The notes beneath the pieces are model-generated. The model ran no database searches, was not told the DNA's origin, and saw nothing but the letters and a program-made list of their open reading frames with translations. This document shows positions 46,538 to 58,814 of a DNA stretch of 64,000 bases, piece by piece; within the stretch, counting starts at the first letter, position 1; every line of letters starts with the position of its first letter. The DNA lies in the NCBI GenBank assembly GCA_017590115.1, contig JAGGNK010006449.1:310001-374000 (forward strand), in the 5' to 3' direction. The stretch is from Montifringilla adamsi (Eukaryota > Chordata > Aves > Passeriformes > Passeridae). Made by a program: the position numbers and the translations under genes.

Positions 46538-46793
46538 TGTTGGGAAGATTGTTTACCTGAAGGAATTTGGTAATTGGGTTCTGGTGGTGATTGTTTATGT
46601 TAATTATTCTATCAGATCTAAGGTGTGTGGACTGTCGGTCTGCAGACAGTCACGAGTTTTTCAGTTAGTAGTAAGTATGATATAGTACAGTATAGTATCT
46701 CTCTTTAATAATATAGTATAGTTTTAATAAAGCGAGTGTTCAGCATTCCAAAGCCTTGGAGTCAGATGCCAATCATTCCCTTGTCAGGGGTCA
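46538..46793 (+). mobile_element. Solo LTR, avian ERV
   Basis: It starts TGTTGGGAAGATTG and ends near gtcaggggtca. An AT-rich promoter-like stretch with repeated tatagta words precedes AATAAA at 46726-46731, then a U5-like tail. The arrangement and ttaataatatagtatagtt word resemble an avian LTR family, but boundaries are approximate and no target duplication was found. Confidence 0.6.
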
Positions 46794-48479
46794 CTTTGTT
46801 ATTCAATACCTGGGCACTGCTTTTCCTGCCAAATTGGGGATTGGTGACCTTGGCAAAACTGCAGTTGCTGCTTCAAGCCTCCTCCGAGGCAGGGGGGAGG
46901 ATTGGGGTTGCATGTCAGAAACACACACTCAGAACCCTGGCACTGGCTCCCCTGCTTTCTGCTCCTGCCTGGGATGTTGGGGTGCTGGGCTGTATCACAG
47001 CACAGGCTGCACGACCTTCAGAGTCTCCACCCCATCCAACACTGTTGTGGCGCAGGATTCATTTGGTGTGTTCTGTTACCCCCTAACACTTCAGTGTTCA
47101 GCCCAGTCAAGGCTGGAAATGCAGTTAAATGCCATAAACTAGCCAAGGTAGTGGAGAAAACTTCACTATGCACCCTCATGGTGTATTTGCTAGACTGGAT
47201 CTGTGCCTCCTTGTGCCGCTTTGTCAGAAATCCAGGAAAAATCACAGTGAGGAGCTAACAATTTGGAGGACAGGCTCAGCCCTGGACTGTGTGACCTTCC
47301 TGACAAAACCCTCAGCAAAAGCCTCTGCTCAGCCTGTGCCAAGTGTGCTGGTGACGGCAGGAGCTCCTCTGCCTGGGGGTGGGTGTAATTTGCATTGGCT
47401 CAGGAAAATGTCACAGGTTACATGCTCTGGGGCAAGTTCTGCTCTGTCTCCTGCAGTTCAGGGGGGACTTGGCCACACTCTTCACCTCTGACCTGCTCCC
47501 AACCCATCTCAGGGCTCTGTGAAATCTGCAGCCAATAGCTCTTGACTCAAAGACAGTCTGTGTCAAGACACCAGAGTGTGACTAGTGCCACTCTAAATCC
47601 CATCACATCAGCCTGGGAATGAAAGAAGCAGTTCTATCCAACAGCAACTGTCTGCCTAAGGGTTCGGAGTAATAGGGAAACCTCTGCTCAGAGATTCAGG
47701 GCAGGCAAAGGAAACTATATGTTCTGGGCTAGTGGAGCTGGGGAAAGAAGGAGCAGTGGCTGACTACCTCCTGAAGAGCAAGAATGCTGTGCTCAGTCTC
47801 CCAGGAGAGGGGAGAGTGGTGTGGTGCAGGGCCTGGGAGATGAGAAGGGGGCTGGTACTCATCCTAAAAATCAGTATTTCTGGGCAAATCCTTGTTGGAC
47901 TGAGCTGGAACAGGTTGACAGACCAATTTTGTCTGTGTTGAAAAAATCTGCTAATGGGAGATTCTGCAGCTGTTCTTGGGGCTACTGCCCACCATCCCAC
48001 TGTATCCAGTTCACTGGTTTCCCATGTCTCAGGGGAGTCCCACCACAATCTGTGGCTCACAAGGACCTTGAATGCCTGCATTCACCTCCAAAAGGCACCT
48101 TTGGGATGCAAGGCACCTGGGGTTCAGGTGAGAAGCCACTGCTGGGTCTGATCCTCTTTTTCAGAGCCAAATTTTCAGAGGAGGTCTGCCTGGGGCTCCT
48201 GCTGGTGCTGCTGCAGCTTTCCGAGGGTGGTCTGGGGTTCTCCAGAGCCCTTCCTTGGGGCTTAGCTACCTCTGGGACAGCAGGATGCTGACTCCGGTCT
48301 ATCTGGAAGGTGCTGGAATAAAGCACAATATGGAAGCAGCCTGGGGAGGGGACTGTCCCTGCTTCTCTGGGACTGATCCTGGCTCTGCATCCCCCCAGAA
48401 GGCTGTGATGAGCTGCATGTCCTGAGCACCTCATCAGCTCTGGCAAACGCCAGACTGGGACTGGAGGGGGCCCCTCTCC
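46794..48479. other. Non-coding DNA
   Basis: No gene or repeat family recognised. Confidence 0.4.
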
Positions 48480-48850
48480 CCTGGGGATCAATTTGGCTCC
48501 TCTAACGAGGCAGCTCCTCATTTGCATGGGCAGCGGTGCTGTGGCCGGGAGCTCGGCTCCGGGGGCACAGACACGGGGACAGCACTGACCTGTCTCTGCC
48601 GCCTTCCCTGCGAGCGCCAGCCCGGCCCCCTTAATGGGAGCTTTGAAATGACTCGCTCATTTAAACTAATGCAGTAAGAGCCCCGTTTGAGCGTGGGCTT
48701 TGTGCGGGAGCAAACTGCCTCTGCTCCCTGGAAAGGCCGCATTATGCTCTCTCTCTCACTCCAATATGCTAATTCACCAACTCCCTGCAATTTCATTTTC
48801 AACAGGGACTAATTTAAAAGAAATGACCAGCCTGACAGTGGACTTCAAAG
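48480..48850. promoter_or_regulatory. Candidate conserved non-coding element (enhancer-like)
   Basis: A repeat-free stretch that combines a perfect octamer ATTTGCAT (in cctcatttgcatggg, about 48518-48525), CpG-containing GC-rich sequence and a dense set of homeodomain-type cores (ccttaatgggag, catttaaactaatgcag, aatatgctaattcacc). Such mixed composition with compact motifs is typical of deeply conserved enhancers. No coding potential was recognised. Conservation itself is an inference. Confidence 0.35.
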
Positions 48851-50539
48851 ATATCTTTTGATGAGTTTTAGCAGCTTCAGCAAAACTCTAATTTGAATTT
48901 CAGTGGCTGCCATGTGATTTTCTCTGTGACAGTTAAGAGAGATGATAGTGCCAGCTCCATCTGTCATTGGAGCCTCTTCTCTTCCCTCTTTTCACTGATT
49001 TGTTACAGAGTGGGGGAAAGGAGAGAGGGGAAGAGTTGAAAGAGAGGGTGGCTAAATTCTGGCGCTCTTATGCAGAGGCATACAAAGGGGAAATGTGGAG
49101 CTGGTGGTGAGAAGAAGTGATGGGAGCAGCTGGGCAGCATTGCTGACACCACAGACAGCCCCCAGCACAGGTAAGATACCAGCACAGGTAAGATCCCAGC
49201 ACAGGCAGCACCCTGCCTGCACAGGCAGTGTGTTCTGCAGCTCCAGGGTCTGACAAGATGGTGCACTGGCTCAGGCATTCTGGGTAAAACTGATAATGGA
49301 ACAGAAATACTTTCACAAGGAAATTAGCAAGTGTTTTCTGTCCTAGCTGGGCACTCAGGCTGACAGCCCAGTCAAGGTGAAGCACCCTGGCTGCTGCAAT
49401 CCCCTTTGTGTTAAATACATTTCATTCAGGGTTGCAGCATTGGACAGCAAGATCCAGCAGCTGGAATCATAGCTGGGACTGGAACAACATGTCACCCGCT
49501 CCCTGTGCTGGTGAGACAGAACAAAGCATCACCAGGCAATGGGGCCAGAGCAGGGTCTGTCTCCATCTCCTCCTGTGTCAGTCCCGCACCCCACCACCAT
49601 GCAGCACTTGCTACAAACGTGGCTGCGCCTCTTGGGTGGATGCAGCACAGTTCCTGCTCCCCCTCGCATGTCTGGAGCTGCCTGCTATGGTTGTCACCTG
49701 TGATTTCATGCTGCCTCTTACATCTTTAGCCTCCCTTGTCAGAGACAGCTTCATCGCTGGCTCCTCTTAGCCCTGGGGAGTCCTCTCACGCTGAGCTGGC
49801 AGCTCTGGGGGCAGAGGCGCCGCAGCCTTTTGTTCCCGGGGACCCGGATTTACATCCTCCTTCTGATGCCTGTGGACAGAGCCATGGCTGGGCATGTTCA
49901 AGGCCAGTCCCAGCAGCTGAGCTTGCCCTTCTCTCACAGGAAATCCCTGGCCCGGATGACGGGAGCCACTTGGGGCAGCTCTGGCTGGCCAGGGCATCCG
50001 GGCAGCATGGGAGCGGCTGTCAATCCATCTGTAAGCCCCAGGCAAGTGGCTGGACCTGTTCAGCTCATGTAAAATCTGGGATTAGAGACGCTTCAAGTGC
50101 CCCTGTTCCCAGTTACAGCTGCTCCCAGAGACCTAGGCCAGGAGTCACGCTAGCAAAGCCTTGTTTTTCTCTGGTGCCCTGCATTGTTGACTGGTCCCTA
50201 GGAAGGGGATGATCACAGCTTGGGTTTCTCAGTGGTGAGCATCCTGCTAGTGCACACTGGTGACACCCTGATGCCAGGCTGGGTCCCTCCCCTGACAGAA
50301 GAGCCTGGAGAAGGAAAGGATGTGCCCCATCCCCATGTACCCATCCCATCAATGTATTGCCCATGCACCCTAGAGCTGTGTATTCCCAAACCTCTGGGAG
50401 CCCGGCACTACAGGGGTCAGTGCTGGGAGGTGTCTGTGTGAGACATGGTGTGCTGCCAGGGTGGGCAGCAGGACCCTGAGAGCTGGAGATAGTAACTCTC
50501 TGCAGACCCTGGATGCAGAAGGTGCTGGAGATGTGATGA
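48851..50539. other. Non-coding DNA
   Basis: Contains only a 17-bp tandem repeat (49162-49208). Open frames on both strands around 49.4-50.2 kb carry no recognised domain. Confidence 0.4.
49162..49208. repeat. Tandem repeat, 17-bp unit, nearly three copies
   Basis: ccagcacaggtaagata, ccagcacaggtaagatc and a partial third copy. Each full unit contains the splice-donor-like string caggtaaga. Confidence 0.88.
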
Positions 50540-50735
50540 GAATCATAGAATCATGGAATATTCTGAGGTGGAAGGGACTGAGAAAGATCATTGAGTCCAA
50601 ATCCTGGCCCGGCATGAAAACTCCAACAATCCCACCCTTGCCTGAGAGTGTTGTCCAAATGCTACTGGAGCTCTGGCAGCCTTGGGGCCATGACCATTCC
50701 CTGGGGAGCCAGTGCCCCGCCACCCTTGAGGACTG
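50540..50735 (-). mobile_element. CR1 LINE fragment, 3' end
   Basis: Antisense CR1 beginning with aatcatagaatcatggaata, then gaggtggaagggactgagaa, gatcattgagtccaaatcct. Same variant subfamily as 46125-46366. Confidence 0.92.
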
Positions 50736-51229
50736 TCCTTGGCTGGGGTCAGCTGCACGCGTGCCATGCCAACTTTGAGGGGTCTTTGCATCATGTGGGA
50801 ACATGACACAGCAAGGAATGATACAGAAGCAACAAGGAAACCCTGCGAAAAGAGGTGAACATATCCTGAGTGGCAGCTGCAAGGCCAGGGAAGGGTTGTA
50901 TCCTGGCCCTGCCAAGCCTGAGAGTGTTTGGACCAGGACTGCCAGTCCTGGTGAGGGAGGCAATGGCATTCCCCTGTGTTTCTGAGCGCTCCCCTCTTTT
51001 GGAGTAGTAGAGCTACTCCTACTGATGATGGCTCATTGATACAGCACTCGCCCATTGCCACCCTCAGGCAGTACCCCAGGAGGACACGCAGGTGGTGACC
51101 CCCTACAGCACATCCCTGCCACTCCCACTGTCCCCTGCTGCACAGAGCTGGGGCCAGTTGCCATCTAAGCTCATGTGACAGTGCTGCCAAGGCTTCCTGG
51201 TGGGGATCCAGCTCTCAGAGTTAGCCTCT
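50736..51229. other. Non-coding DNA
   Basis: Nothing recognised. Confidence 0.4.
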
Positions 51230-51545
51230 GCTCTGAAAGCCTCTGTGAAATCACTCCGACGTTAGGCACTTCCTAATAAAGCTGTCACAGACACCCCCAT
51301 TATCTCCCGGCTCAGCCCCCTGCCCTCTGTTTAACCAGATAATCTGCTTTTTAAAAATACGTTTTCCTCTGGCTCAGTGGAAGCTCAGGTCTGTCCCAGT
51401 TCCTTGTCACTGAGGCGCACTGAGGAATTATCAGCACGCAGAGCTTTTTATTTTCCTTTGTCATTGTGTGATACTGAAAAGTCTATTTTGTGGCTAATTA
51501 TGCTGGCATCTGCGTGCCTCCCTTGGTGTGCATCTGAGCCTGTCC
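51230..51545. promoter_or_regulatory. Candidate conserved non-coding element
   Basis: A repeat-free segment with GATA-type sites (ccagataatctgc, ccattatctccc), a TAAT-rich part (gtggctaattatgctgg) and CpG-containing patches. No coding potential. The motif clustering is suggestive only. Confidence 0.3.
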
Positions 51546-54500
51546 CTGCTGCAGTGGAACAGCCTGTGTAGGGAAGCTTCTCTTCCATTAGACATGCAGA
51601 GATCAAACCTGAAATTTGTCCCAGACCTAAGCACAATACTGATGCTCCAGTCCTTATGCATCCTTTTGTCCACGACCCTTGGAAATTCCCATTTCTCTCC
51701 CACAGCCTGGGGGATGAGTGGATTTTCTCTCAAGCAGCAAGGCCTGCCACCAGACGGTGGCTATGGGATGTGTCAGGATTTGAGAACGTTCCTGGGATCA
51801 GGCTGCAAATGTCACTGCGGCATCATGGTCATTCTGTCCTGTCCGCCAGCCTGGCCATGTCCTCTGCTGTCCCTACCAGGAGCCAGTGCCTAGGTGGCTT
51901 TGGGACTCTGGGCAGTGCCAGTGTGGCCCCTCTCCAGTTGCCCAGGGTCTCAAGCTGGCACCCAAGTGAGGCCGTTCTACTGCGGATGTCCCTGCAGATG
52001 TCACTGTCCCTTAGGCTCACCCCAAGGGCCATGCTGTGAATCTGTTCCCCTTCCCCACTGTACCCAGCCCAGGTAACTTGCCCATGGTGATCGTAGGCTC
52101 AGACATCGAGGACAGCTAGGGACAAACAGCACAAAGGCTGTTCCCATCTTGTGGAGGAGCACTAGGCTCTCTGATCACCTGTGAAGTGCCAAGACACTTC
52201 CCACTGTAAGATCTGCCCTTCAGAAAGGCTCCCTAATCCCAGCAAACACGTGGGCAGGGAGGCATCTCCCTGGGCTGTCCTCAAGGCTGGCAATACCCCT
52301 CTGTGTTGGACAGTTGGTGGTGGCCTTTCCTTACCTGGGCCAGCTCTACAGGAAATGGACAGGGTGGAAAGGGTTCACCTGTCCTTTCAGTCTTCAATTT
52401 TGCTGAGAGTAGGGAGTGGAAGGAGAAGCCACCCTGAGCCACACCATTCCAGGCTCTGCTGGTGGTGCTGGTCAGGCTTGGTGTGACAGCTGGTCATCAT
52501 CTGGAAACCACACATAAAAACCACTTGGCCATGAACGGGCAGACCACTGCAAAGCCCAGCTGCCGTTGCTAATGCCTTGGTTAGTCACAGGGGAACTAGT
52601 GTAAAGCATTGCATGATGCTCTGGGCATCAGGAAAATGACATATCAGCCTGGAGAAGAGGCTGATTTATATTCCAGGACTGAGCTACCCTCTCCTGGGAG
52701 GATGATGTCTCTAATCCAGCTCACCTTGCTGAGACAGAGCACCTGTAACACCCATAGCCCTCACAGAGCTGGAGGCAGCTCCAACGATAATTATCCAAGT
52801 TCACACCAATGTCTGGGGTTAAACTGCTGCTTTGGAGAGCTACTGGAGCAACACTGAGGATTTGTGTCAGATAAGAAGTGTGACATTGTTTTGCAGAATA
52901 AAGAGCTTTATCAGAAATGTACCAGCCCAAGTGTTTGTTCAGCTCTCTGAGCAGCTGACTCTGGGAGTGGCCAGGCTGGCAGTGGCTGGAGAGGCTGGAT
53001 GCTGGATCCCAGGTGGCAGAGGTCCTGCCTGCACTGGTCCCAGCACTGCTCTGTTGGGTGTAACAGAGAGGCTGAGCCAGGCAGTGTGAGCCTGGCCTGC
53101 TCTTTGCACGGTGCTGGCAGTTCTCTGATGGCTGGGACAGGACCACACCACACATGGCCCACAGCTGGAAATGCCTCCAAGCCACTGCACCCCTCTGAAG
53201 GGATGGCCATGGTGCCATGCTCCTGATATCCAGGAGCAAATTGGTGAAGAATCATGGGGAGGTACATGGTGCATCTTTCTATAGCAGCATGAGAGGATGA
53301 AAAGAAGGAAATTAAAGATAGCAGTGCAACAGCTGAGAGGAAGGTCATCTGAAGCTGGGAACAAGACCCTCAGATGTGTTTCTGATGCCCCTGCATTGAG
53401 ACAGGGCCTGGGAGCAGAGAGCAATGAGCTCTCACCAGGGGATAGTATCACCACTAAAAGGGAGGAAATGAGTTTTTCCACATGCATTAAGACAAGACAC
53501 ACCAGCGTGAGGGCAGATGTTCCACACACTCAGAAATGCACAGAGAACTGCTGCAGCCTTGTGTCTCATCACAGTGGATACAGCAGAAAGTGAAATCATG
53601 AAAATGATAATGGGTGGAGAGTGATTTCCACATGAGAAGAGAGGAGAAAGGAGCTATTTAGTTTGAGAAGGGACAAATGAAAGGGTGAGATGGATAGAAT
53701 AATGAATGGGACAGGGGAGATGCATCCACCAGCCACTCTCAACAAAGCAAGAGGCACCTGGGGAGCTGAAAGGGCCCTTCTTGCAAATGGATGCAGGAAG
53801 GAGCTTTCTTCAGGTTCAAGTGATCTATCTGTGGAATCTGGGGCAGCAGGGTTCAAGTGACCTGTGGGATCCAAGGCAGCAGGAAGCAGAGGACAAAGTA
53901 CCAGCTCATTTCTGCCTGCAATGTCTCCATGTCTGCCCACCTTCCCACCAGCATTGAGCAAGGCAGAATCTCTGCTCTGCTCTGTCTCTCCGCAAATGGC
54001 AGAGATGCCCAGCAGCTCCTAGTGTGGCGTTTCCCTCTGGCACCACACCAAGCAGATTGTGGCTGTGGCCACTCATAGGCACAAAGACAGGGCCCTGGCA
54101 CATTACAAATGAGGCAGCCAGGTATGAAATGCAGCAGCTCCCAGCCAGTGCTGAGCACCAAATGCCTTCTGAAATGATTGTGTACTGCAGACACAGTGGG
54201 TACATCCATGGGGATTGGAGTGCCCACATCCCAGATGCACGTTCTGAGCCATGTTGCACCCCAAGACAGTGAATACAAGTTGGGGCGAGTTCAAAGGCAG
54301 TTCCCTGCTGAGTCCTGGCCTCTCAGTGCATGTGTGACTGGGCAAGGAGCTCTGGAAATTGGGAAATACTGCCTGAGATGTAGTTGGGTACTCCAGAGTA
54401 AAGGTGGTGGGAGAGGGGGAGACAGCTGTGGGGGAGCTGCATTGCATGGAGACTCAGAGGTGCATGTGATGTGGAGATTGGTATTCAGAGGATCCCTGCA

Positions 54501-55411
54501 AGATTTAGGAGCAGTCAGAAGGGGGTTACCCATCCAGAGTGAATGGGAGCAGCATTAACACTGACTTTTCTATGTTGCTTTTGTCCCCTTTGTCCAGAGT
54601 CAGACAGCCATGTGCCTTCTGGAACTTCCCATAGGTGAGAAGTTGCTCTATCCTCTTCCTGTGGAGATGGGAGCTGCTAGCTCCCTGTGCCCTCTCCCTG
54701 GGCACTGCTCTGCCAGGCACACTGGGCATACTGGAAGCTGGTGGAGGAGCCAGTCCACAACCCTGTACTCCTGACACTGCCCGCTGACAGTGACAGCAGG
54801 AGGGTGACGCTGTGGACAGTGACATGGTGCGTGTTACTCTCGCAGAACTGTATTAGGATCATTTTGGGCATTTTTCCTGGTCTGCTGATGTGACAGTCCA
54901 AAAGGCTCTGCTGCCACTGGGAGGTTCTTTCCACAGTGTTTCCATTCCAGCTGGTGTTCCCTGCTGGGGACCACCTCTATCCCAGCCTCACCATCCCTGT
55001 TTGGGCCAGATGGAGCAGGTGGGGAAGGAAAAGGCCTCAGGGCTCCTCCCTGCATCTGCATGACATCCCTGAAGGTTTTCCAAGCCACACTCTAGTAAGC
55101 AGCACTGCCTTGTCTCACCTCTGTGCAAAGGATCTGCCCTGCCCCACGGTCTGGCTGTGGTGGGGATGACAGGGCTGGGCAGCTGCAGGTAGTGGCAGGG
55201 GCAGGTTCCCACCAGCAGCCCTCCAGCAGCCAGGAATAATGCTGGCACAGAGTTTGGAGTGAGCTGTGGAGAAGCCTGACTGCTGCTGCCTTCAGAGCTG
55301 TGTCCTCCCAGGATGTGGTGGGTGGGTCAGAGTTCAGCTTTGCTGCCAAGTCTGGAAATAGCACCTTTAAATCAACACCTGCAACCAGACCAGAATGGTA
55401 CTGGCTTCTTT

Positions 55412-55418
<7 letters not shown>
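51546..55418. other. Non-coding DNA
   Basis: About 3.9 kb with no recognised gene or interspersed repeat; it holds a 33-37-bp tandem duplication (53814-53883). Long frames such as 52939-53529 minus overlap equally long frames in other phases and have no domain. Confidence 0.4.
53814..53883. repeat. Tandem duplication, 33-37-bp unit, two copies
   Basis: gttcaagtga ... ggcagcagg occurs at 53814-53850 and 53851-53883; the second copy is four bases shorter. Confidence 0.8.

Positions 55419-55455
<37 letters not shown>
55419..55455. repeat. Poly-T tract, 37 bases
   Basis: Long T run preceded by a C run and followed by ctttt. Length may be unreliable in the assembly. Confidence 0.92.
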
Positions 55456-55527
55456 CTTTTCTCTTTTGCTCCTTCAGCATTTCTCACAAAGCAAAAACAT
55501 AGAAAAAGTCTCTGGAAGGGTTAAAAA

Positions 55528-55645
55528 ACGTCTACATGTGGCACTTAGGGACATGGGTTAGTGGTGGATCTGGCAGTGCTGGGTTAACAGCTGGACTTGA
55601 TGATCTTAGAGAGCTTTCCCAACTCCAGTGATTCTATTATTCTGT
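55528..55645 (+). mobile_element. CR1 LINE fragment, 3' end
   Basis: Sense CR1 variant: gtggcacttagggacatggg, ttagtggtggatctggcagt, gacttgatgatcttagagag, ending gtgattctattattctg. Confidence 0.92.
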
Positions 55646-55834
55646 CACTGTAAGTTGGTTTTGGGGTAAATTGAGTGACTTCTGCTGTTTCAGCATGCAG
55701 CAGATCTTGGGCTCATGGGCCTGAGGAAAAAGGATACATAGACAGGGATCTGGTTGAGTTTTAAAAGCCATGGACTTTGCAGATGCCCTGCAGAGGAAGG
55801 ACACAGCCAGGAAGTTGCACACAGCTTGCAAGGG

Positions 55835-55890
55835 GATTCATTGCATCACCAGGGATCCATTGCATAATCAGGGATGCACTGCATTTCCAG
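55835..55890. repeat. Tandem repeat, 19-bp unit, three copies
   Basis: gattcattgcatcaccagg, gatccattgcataatcagg and gatgcactgcatttccag follow each other. Confidence 0.8.
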
Positions 55891-56109
55891 CCTCAGCCTG
55901 CAGCAGGTCACCTCCCTGCCTGAGGGGATCTATCCTGGTGCTCCTCACTGGTGACCCCCACATGCTCCTCTGGATCCATCAAGTCCAGGCAGTGTGCAGG
56001 ACTTTTGCCAGCCCCTTTTCTGTAGGGTCAGCTGGGAGGGCAGGATTCCAGTGTCCAGCACGTCCCTGTACTTTCCATCTGGGAGTGCCTGCACTTCCCG
56101 ACACTGACA

Positions 56110-56290
56110 GGGTAATTGCAATATTGTCATGACATGTAGCAGATCAAAGACTCGGTGCAGGGGAGGTGGCAATGGTCGTAAGAATGACATGCAGTTTGCA
56201 TTTAGAAAGCACTTAAAAGGCAATTATCCAGCGCTGGGAGCCCTGGCCAGAGAGTGTGGCTCATGTATTTTAATGTGGATTTCAAAGAGA
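56110..56290. promoter_or_regulatory. Candidate conserved non-coding element
   Basis: Repeat-free stretch with a TCF/LEF-like agatcaaag, an Nkx-like gcacttaa and an AT-rich tgcagtttgcatttagaaag segment. Only motif appearance supports the call. Confidence 0.22.
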
Positions 56291-56494
56291 TGAAGATTGG
56301 TGCCCAGCAGGAGGCCTGGCAGTGCAGGCAGCTGTGTGCAGCTTGCTGCAGGCCAGGCTCCACTGCAGTGGCCTAGCAGGAACCTGCAGGCACAGGCAGC
56401 TGCGCTGAGCCCTGCTTCTGATGCTCTGCTGCAACCAGATACCCTCCTCTTCCTCTCCCTGCAGGGCCATCCTGCAGGTGAGTGAACAAGAGGT

Positions 56495-56517
56495 GAGGAG
56501 GAGGAGGAGGAGGAGGG
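56495..56517. repeat. GAG trinucleotide microsatellite
   Basis: About seven GAG units. Confidence 0.9.
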
Positions 56518-56539
56518 AATCTTGGCATTGACCCCAGGC

Positions 56540-56672
56540 ATCACTGCTTTGGAACAGCTCCTTGTTCATGGAGAGGGAGGTAGGGTTGTCTGTGCAGGGC
56601 CAGGAGACTTCCATGATCCTTGTGGACTCCTCCCACCTCAGGCTATTCTATTCTATTCTATTCTATTCATTT
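56540..56672 (+). mobile_element. CR1 LINE fragment, 3' end, tail converted to an ATTCT microsatellite
   Basis: Sense CR1 variant: gtctgtgcagggccaggaga, catgatccttgtggactcct, cctcaggctattctattcta. Where the ATTCTATG octamers should stand, four perfect ATTCT pentamers (56645-56664) and a partial unit are found. Confidence 0.75.
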
Positions 56673-56954
56673 TCATTCCTTTCCAGATGGGCTCTGGTTG
56701 CTACAGCCAGCTGCATCAATCCTGGCTTTCCTGCTCTGGTGCAGGGGCCCAGGGCCTCCCTTGTGCCAGCCACTGACCATGCTGCTGATGGGGAGGGTCT
56801 GTCTCAGCCTCTCCTGTTTGCTAATCCCAAAGCAGCTGCAGTTTTGATAAGCTGAGTGTATAAAAAGGAGGAAATGAGACTTTGCACAGGCAGACAGTGA
56901 CAGAACACTGGGGTGGGTGTACAGTTTTAAACTAATTGAGGACTGTTTTTAATT
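56673..56954. other. Non-coding DNA
   Basis: Nothing recognised. Confidence 0.4.
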
Positions 56955-57170
56955 GGGTGTTCGGAGGAAGTGCCTCCCTGTGAGGGCCTCACCCTGGCAC
57001 AGGTTGCCCAGAGAAGCTCTAACCACACTCCTGGAAGTGTCCAAGGCTAGGCTGGACAGGACTTGGAGCAAGCTGGGCTAGTGGAAAGTGTCCCTGCCCA
57101 TGACAGGAGGTGAAATGAGATGAGCTTTAAGGTCCTTTCTAACCCAAACCATTCTGGGATTCTCTGATCC
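56955..57170 (+). mobile_element. CR1 LINE fragment, 3' end
   Basis: Sense CR1: gcctccctgtgagggcctca, cctggaagtgtccaaggcta, gagctttaaggtcctttcta, ending ccattctgggattctctgat. Confidence 0.94.
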
Positions 57171-57220
57171 CTCCACAATGAATTAGGTGCCTCCCATGCC
57201 CCTCTGTGATGCACTGACGC

Positions 57221-57526
57221 TGTTGAGTCAGGGATGGAAAGAAAGACTCCAGTCTCCAGGTGGATCAGAAGGTTTTTTTTTAATGAAAGTTGTCTTTTTA
57301 TAATGTGACTCGCTAAGGTGATACTTGATTGGTCTCAAAGTAGAAACATCTCACACTATCGGCATGCTATGAATAGCACACTGTGGAGAACCATAACTAT
57401 AAACAACGCTTACAGAAAGAGAGATAATAATTGTTTGAATTCTTTCGTCTAAGATTCCCAGGCTCAGCCTGGGACAAATTGTCTCTGTTCTTCCTTCAAC
57501 TGAACTGAGAATATCTACAATGCACA
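57221..57526 (-). mobile_element. Solo LTR, avian ERV
   Basis: The + strand starts TGTTGAGTCAGGGATGG and ends ctacaatgcaca; on the minus strand it is TG...CA. Minus-strand order: U3, TATA-like ttataaaaag (57294-57303), a degenerate poly-A signal in an A-run (57271-57283), then a short R/U5 ending in tccatccctgactcaaca. No target duplication was found and the left minus-strand boundary is approximate. Confidence 0.65.
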
Positions 57527-57708
57527 GTCCTGCTGAGGACTGTCCTGAGTCAGCCAGAGTCCCTCGCTCCTTCCCAGGCCCTCATTCCTGCACCAGCGGA
57601 CTGGGAGGGCAGTGCTCCTGCAGCTCCATTCCAGCTTAGCAGTGGGCATTGCTGATGGAAAAGAGAGACCACCCAGGTCAGGCAGCTGGTTCCCTGTTTT
57701 CTAATCAG

Positions 57709-58755
57709 AATCATAGAATCATTTAGGTTGGAAAAGACCTTTAAGATCATTGAGTCCAACCATCAACCCAGCACTACCATGTTTACCATTAAACCATGTC
57801 CTCAAATGCTCCATGAACACATTATTTAACAATTCCAGGGATGGTGACTCCACCCTTGCCATGGCAGCCTGTTCCAATATCTGAACATCCTCTCAGTGAA
57901 TAAAATTTTCCTAATATCCAATCTAAACTTCCCCTTGCACAGCTTGAGGCCACTTCATCTTGTTCTGTCCCTTGTTCCTGGGAGCAGAGCCCGACCCCCT
58001 CCTGGCTGTCCCCTCCTGTCAGGAGTTGTGCAGAGCCAGAAGGTCCCCTCTGAGCCTTCTTTTCTCCAGGAGCTCCCTCAGCTGCTCCTGATGCCCCAGA
58101 TTCTTTCCCAGCTCCATTCCCTTCTCTGGACATGCTCCAGCCCCTCAATGTCTTTCCTGTCGTATGCAGCACAGAGGAACAGTCACTGCCCTGGTCCTGC
58201 TTTGCCACTGGCCTCTTGCCCACCTGGGCACACACTGGTTCATCTTTGGCACCCCAGGTCCTTTTCTGCCCAGCAGCTTTCCAGACTTTTCTGCATGCCT
58301 GGATCACTGCCTGGGTTTGGTGTGACCCGAGTTCAGGACCTGGCACTTGGCCTTGTGCAGTTGTTCTCGGCCCATCAGTCCAGCCTGTCCTGATACCTCT
58401 GCAGGGCCTTCCTGCCCTTCAGCAGATCCCACTCCCACCCAGCTTGGTGTTGTCTGTAAACTTATTGAGGGTACACTCAATCTCCTCATCCAAATCATTG
58501 GTAAAGATGTTAGACAGGACTGGACCCACTACTGAGCCCTGGGGAACACCACATTGGGACATCCGGGACTTCCCAAGTGTGGCAGGACTGCTGATAAATG
58601 ATGGAAAGTGGCTCACTGAGCACTTCCATCAGATCCCTCAGATCGCATCTGACTCCATAGACATGCGTGAGTTTCTCTGGTGTAGTTTGCTGACCATTAA
58701 CCCTTTTACAATGGTGGGTGTCATTCTGCTCCCTGGCCCTGTCTTCTAGCTCAGG
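57709..58755 (-). mobile_element. CR1 LINE, 5'-truncated, about 1 kb, with end of ORF2
   Basis: Antisense CR1 starting aatcatagaatcatttaggt and running through the 3' UTR (gagtccaaccatcaacccag, ccagggatggtgactccacc) into ORF2 (ctgtaaacttattgagggta, gactggacccactactgagc, ctggggaacaccacattggg). The minus-strand frame is broken by several indels. It is the longest CR1 in the window and shares its subfamily with the copy at 10898. Confidence 0.93.
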
Positions 58756-58814
58756 GAGAACAGGCTTAGACAGAGTAAAGAGGTTAAGCAGTGATGAATA
58801 AATTATCACTTGTA

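Noticed and set aside
52939..53529. 196-codon minus-strand open frame
   Set aside because: Low-complexity Ser/Cys/Leu composition, overlapped by long frames in other phases; typical of GC-rich non-coding DNA.
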